Source of the DNA: Nemertoderma westbladi
Lineage: Eukaryota > Xenacoelomorpha > Nemertodermatida > Nemertodermatidae
DNA: 62,000 nt
Direction of reading: 5' to 3'
Assembly (NCBI GenBank): GCA_032718475.1
Contig: JAUCBJ010008499.1
Location: 1 to 62,000, forward strand
Below, piece by piece: positions 58,431-62,000 of this stretch (position 1 is the stretch's first letter; every line of letters begins with the position of its first letter). The notes under the pieces were generated by a model, which saw only the letters and a list, made by a program, of their open reading frames with translations, was not told where the DNA came from and did not search any database. The translations under genes and the position numbers were made by a program.

Positions 58431-58943
58431 TGGGTTAGGGTTCGGGGATGGGGCTGGGATCCGTGGGGTGGGGCTCGCAAGGCGATACTGACTCACCTTG
58501 CAGGGTAACCTATATTCTAAGTCGTGCTATTTCTAACATTCTTGTGTGCAATAATATTAATTATTATTTGAAAAAATATTTCATTATGTTTTTGGTGGAA
58601 TTTCTTAAATTTTATTACGTTGAAAGGGAATCGATTAGTAGAAATCGATCGAGTAGAAAAGATTTGGTCCAACTCCCTCTGCCTCCGTGGTGGGCGGCGT
58701 CCGTGGCGTGGGTTAGGGTTCGGGGATGGGGCTGGGATCCGTGGGGTGGGGCTCGCAAGGCGATACTGACTCACCTTGCAGGGTAACCTATATTCTAAGT
58801 CGTGCTATTTCTAACATTCTTGTGTGCAATAATATTAATTATTATTTGAAAAAATATTTCATTATGTTTTTGGTGGAATTTCTTAAATTTTATTACGTTG
58901 AAAGGGAATCGATTAGTAGAAATCGATCGAGTAGAAAAGATTT
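58388..58943 (+). repeat. exact 278-bp tandem duplication of LINE 3' end
   Basis: GGTCCAACTCCCTCTGCCTC at 58388 recurs at 58666, and the two 278-base copies (58388-58665 and 58666-58943) appear identical. Each spans the ORF end, a GGGTTAGGGTTCGGGGATGG segment, an AT-rich 3' untranslated part and ends GTAGAAAAGATTT. Identity implies a recent duplication, or an assembly artefact. Confidence 0.9.
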
Positions 58944-60213
58944 ACAAGTAATTTGAGCAAAATCCATTCACACTCTCAATAGTTGTTGCAACTTTATGTC
59001 ATCAATTGAGAGAAAGGAACAGGTTACAGAGATGGCTTTTTCTAACCAAAACAATAACCTTTGTTGTTTGTTGTTATATCGTATGTAAAAATATCAATAT
59101 ATGATAAATATCCAATAATATCCAAATTGGGGGGGGGGGGGAGGGGGGGGGGGGGCAGGAAAACAAAACACGCAAGGTTTCTTCCTTCAACATTATCAAG
59201 ACAGGTGTCATTGAGCAGACTTTTCGGGAATGTTGAATGGCTGACCAGTAGGGTCCCCTTCGCCAGCCGACTACTAGGCTGCCATAGAACATCATCATAC
59301 ACAGTCAATTCTACGATGAATGTACACGGCAAGACGCACCCTTCGTGTCTACAGGGTGGTGCTGGTTTAGGCAATATGATGTTACTGATTCATTGCACAA
59401 TGCCTCCTTCATTAAGTGAACATATACCCTATGCCATGTACATTCGCAGTGCTACACCTGGTGTATATAGCATCAATGTATCTGTTGTCATAAGTATGCC
59501 ATAAGCCATAAGTATGCAAAAAATATTCTAGAGAAATATAAATAATAAGAAATATAATCGCTCTCGAATTACCGGTCGACGGGATATAAAGCACTATTAT
59601 ATATCCTTGCAAATTGCGATTTACAAACGATAGGTAGGCCTACGACCTATATTTATATTTCCGTGCGTTACTAATTATCATATTCCTTGAAGTATCGTGT
59701 ACCCGACGTACCTGCAGGGTAACACTGGGCTTTGGTAATAAATTACAAAGGCTGGGTAATAAGAGGTAGTAGAACCTTAGTTAACCTTTCGTAACTGCGT
59801 ACTGCGGCTATTATTGCACCACCAATGTCTAAAATCAAAGGAACACATCCAATGTCCTCGATTAAGAAAACTGTGAAATGTGTTAGAACGGACGTTATAT
59901 TTACAAACTATTAATGATAAACGTAATATTACGCAAATAAATTAATTATCCTGCTATAATTCTGTCTAAAAAATGTGTTAATTAAGTACAATATTTAGTA
60001 ACAATAGTAACAAAAATCTTACGTCACATTGGAACACACAATCTGCAAAATGTACAAAGGTAGATGTACTAATCATCAAAATATAACACAACGGAATAAT
60101 AGGTCATTAAAATTACATTCCAACGGACATAAAATAATATAAAACTGCTTTGATTAGAATAACTGTTGCAAATTGCAACGCACCTGATCCATCAGAATGC
60201 AATTGCCCTGGTG
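58944..60213. other. no certain gene; repeats and G run
   Basis: Contains a fragment of the dispersed TTGTTTTGGTTAGA family (59011-59060, inverted) and G runs at 59129-59155 with one A. Both strands of 59160-59500 are open for over 70 codons with mid GC. I could not decide whether this is an exon; no good splice pair or motif supports either strand. The remainder is AT-rich. Confidence 0.4.
59011..59060 (-). repeat. dispersed repeat, TTGTTTTGGTTAGA family
   Basis: AGAAAGGAACAGGTTACAGA then TTTTCTAACCAAAACAATAA, the inverse of the 5.8-kb and 10.5-kb members. Only this fragment is present. Confidence 0.55.
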
Positions 60214-60894
60214 AAACTGTGTGTAAAGCGTACGAGGCGACTCTGTGTGTAAAGCGTACGAGGCGTCTCTGTGTGTAAAGCGTACCATGCGTCTCTGTGT
60301 GTAAAGCGTACGAGGCGACTCTGTGTGTAAAGCGTACGAGGCGTCTCTGTGTGTAAAGCGTACCATGCGTCTCTGTGTGTAAAGCGTACGAGGCGTCTCT
60401 GTGTGTAAAGCGTACCATGCGTCTCTGTGTGTAAAGCGTATGCGTCTCTGTGTGTAAAGCGTACGAGGCGACTCTGTGTGTAAAGCGTACGAGGCGTCTC
60501 TGTGTGTAAAGCGTACCATGCGTCTCTGTGTGTAAAGCGTACGAGGCGTCTCTGTGTGTAAAGCGTACGAGGCGTCTCTGTGTGTAAAGCGTACCATGCG
60601 TCTCTGTGTGTAAAGCGTACGAGGCGTCTCTATGTGTAAAGCGTACCATGCGACTCTGTGTGTAAAGCGTATGCGTCTCTGTGTGTAAAGCGTACGAGGC
60701 GACTCTGTGTGTAAAGCGTACGAGGCGTCTCTGTGTGTAAAGCGTACCATGCGTCTCTGTGTGTAAAGCGTACGAGGCGTCTCTGTGTGTAAAGCGTACC
60801 ATGCGTCTCTGTGTGTAAAGCGTACGAGGCGTCTCTATGTGTAAAGCGTACCATGCGACTCTGTGTGTAAAGCGTACCATGCGTCTCTGTTTGT
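60214..60894. repeat. second 26-bp minisatellite, about 26 units
   Basis: Units contain CTGTGTGTAAAGCGTAC followed by GAGGCG or CATGCG. Two 23-bp units lacking three bases (GCGTATGCG) lie 231 bases apart, equal to eight full units plus one short one, so a higher-order block has been duplicated. On the minus strand the unit has no stop in any phase. Because 26 is not a multiple of 3, each frame cycles through the same 26-residue peptide (words VRFTHRD, YALHTE, RTLYTQ). An ATG-initiated minus frame from about 60911 to 60113 is open. I regard it as a non-coding minisatellite unless transcription is shown. Confidence 0.92.
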
Positions 60895-61423
60895 TCTGGA
60901 ATATAGACATACATAACTCATTCAATGATTTCAAAGGTTCCACTCTATCTCTACTTCTTGCATTTGCTGCTCTGTTCTAAGAAGCTTTCAGACAGTGCAA
61001 GGCATAAATAATCTCTTGGGCGCACCGAGGTATATTTACAGCCCTTTTAAGACCAGGATATTCGTATTCCTGTTCAGAACTTTTAAAGCAACTATTTACT
61101 GAATCGAGATAATATTCCTGTTTTTGGAAGGCTTTACTAATCCTAATAGAACAGCACTATAATTATAGCCTTGTTTATCTGTGTCCAGACAGGTTTTATA
61201 ACGAATGGGTCGTGCATTCAATGGCCGTATGATATGGAGTATTTAAATCCTGGTTCCGAGAATATTTCACAACTGGGTGCTTAATATAAATATTTTAGGA
61301 CGCCAGTGCGTCTGTATCACAGAGCGCTTTTGCGCTTTCAGCTAGTTTTCCCCGCGAGCGCATTCATATCCGTGTTCGAGGTGTAGACACTAGGTGCATT
61401 CAAAGTCCTATTCGTGGAAGCTT
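60895..61423. other. probable 3' flank or UTR of the membrane-protein gene
   Basis: Lies downstream of the minus-strand stop codon at 61424. No clear minus-strand AATAAA is seen. Words such as CATTCA...CC(T/G)TATTC recur at about 61055, 61110, 61215 and 61395, hinting at a degenerate repeat. No other gene is seen. Confidence 0.4.
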
Positions 61424-62000
61424 TTATACTTGAGTGCATTCATAGCCTTGCTCTAAGTAGGTGTCGGGCGGACACACACTCTGATAGAAGGTGATACCCG
61501 GAACCACGGAGTCGTCATCCACACCAGTAACGCACCCGGGTCCGTTAGTCCCATTGTGCACCACCGGTGTCGGTTGCATCTTACTGTGCCCACCCCTAGT
61601 CGGGTACACGCCTCCGCTCGCCTGCTCACGCTGCTTTTTCCGCCGCAGGTAGCAACCGAGGACCAATAGGATAAGGAAGGCGGCGCTACCTAGCAACCCG
61701 ACTACAACAAGAACAGGGAAATGATTCCCTGAGTTGAGCGGCGGTTTCTGTTTATCGCGGACGACTCCCGGGACATCGACCGAAGCGTCCAGCCTTAGAT
61801 ACGTCATCACGGTGCCATGGCGATTGTCTACGTCATCCATCTCCAAGGACCTTCTCAATCGGGTGACGTCATTATCGCGAAATAATAGTCTATTATTTGG
61901 CCTAAAACTATCACTGGATGGAGTGAGTTTTTCATTATAAAAATGTAATTTGTTACTTTGATACAAATGTTTCGAACTATTTCTTTCATCACTTTGAGGG
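61424..62000 (-). CDS. last exon of a single-pass membrane protein, 5' part outside window
   Basis: The minus-strand frame is open from the window edge (62000) to a stop at 61424-61426, about 190 codons. A polar stretch containing VTRLRRSLEMDDVDNRHGTV leads to a hydrophobic helix, FPVLVVVGLLGSAAFLILLV, then the stop-transfer YLRRKKQR. An intracellular tail of about 75 residues ends in YECTQV. The order implies a type I protein with the tail in the cytosol. T-x-V at the end fits a class I PDZ ligand. No ATG with a signal peptide is visible, so the exon continues upstream beyond the window. GC-rich coding text contrasts with the AT-rich flanks and supports a real gene. I do not recognise the family; adhesion or receptor proteins often have this plan. 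Confidence 0.7.
   Translation of the reverse strand, partial: PQSDERNSSKHLYQSNKLHFYNEKLTPSSDSFRPNNRLLFRDNDVTRLRRSLEMDDVDNRHGTVMTYLRLDASVDVPGVVRDKQKPPLNSGNHFPVLVVVGLLGSAAFLILLVLGCYLRRKKQREQASGGVYPTRGGHSKMQPTPVVHNGTNGPGCVTGVDDDSVVPGITFYQSVCPPDTYLEQGYECTQV

Noticed and set aside
58144-58491. A complete small host gene in the GC-rich segment
   Set aside because: The sequence matches the expected order of a LINE C-terminus and its last part is read through duplicated 3' sequence; it is better explained as a 5'-truncated retrotransposon.
59061-59504. Plus-strand 147-codon frame and overlapping minus-strand 110-codon frame
   Set aside because: Both strands are open over the same segment, the start lies in a G run, and I could find no motif or paired splice sites to choose either.

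Overview
This is a eukaryotic, metazoan nuclear window. It is AT-rich, sparse in genes, and crowded with class I and class II transposons, foldback elements, G/C homopolymers and tandem repeats. The few credible coding segments look like animal exons (splice acceptors, a type I membrane tail). The words TAGGCCTA and ACCGGT recur throughout, as in many marine invertebrate genomes. A marine invertebrate is my best reading; echinoderm-like is only a guess.

Layout. 1-10.4 kb: no host gene. It holds a decayed Pif1/Helitron-type helicase fragment (3443-3928), an intact hAT-type MITE with an 8-bp target duplication (4439-5067), a TTTACCC-type foldback element (about 5321-6258), a G21/C25 hairpin (6892-6968) and a small TIR element (8673-9231). 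10.4-15.7 kb: a foldback copy, a putative terminal coding exon (10729-10942), a CpG-rich dispersed repeat and a broken unrecognised ORF (13883-14817). 15.7-23.3 kb: a decayed minus-strand LINE interrupted by a Ty3/gypsy LTR element (16993-23302). The gypsy element has lost reverse transcriptase and RNase H; a 12-bp minisatellite sits in frame in their place. A Mutator-like MITE with a 9-bp target duplication (17944-18357) lies in its leader. 23.3-25.2 kb: a tRNA-like SINE head and further repeats.

25283-26842 is the only complete protein gene, an intronless amidase-signature hydrolase of bacterial type with its Ser-Ser-Lys triad intact. 27.9-58.1 kb is dominated by about 27.6 kb of one 26-bp satellite with 29-bp variants and multi-kilobase higher-order duplications. 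A 2,666-bp hAT-like insertion (31954-34619) splits it, with an exact 8-bp duplication and an empty site visible in a paralogous satellite block. The satellite ends beside a LINE ORF tail (58144-58430) that carries an exact 278-bp tandem duplication. 60.2-60.9 kb is a second, unrelated 26-bp minisatellite. 61424-62000 is the minus-strand last exon of a single-pass membrane protein ending in a PDZ-type motif; the gene continues beyond the window.

The genes do not form an operon or pathway. The coherent story is structural: nested transposition, satellite expansion by segmental duplication, and three isolated host coding segments.
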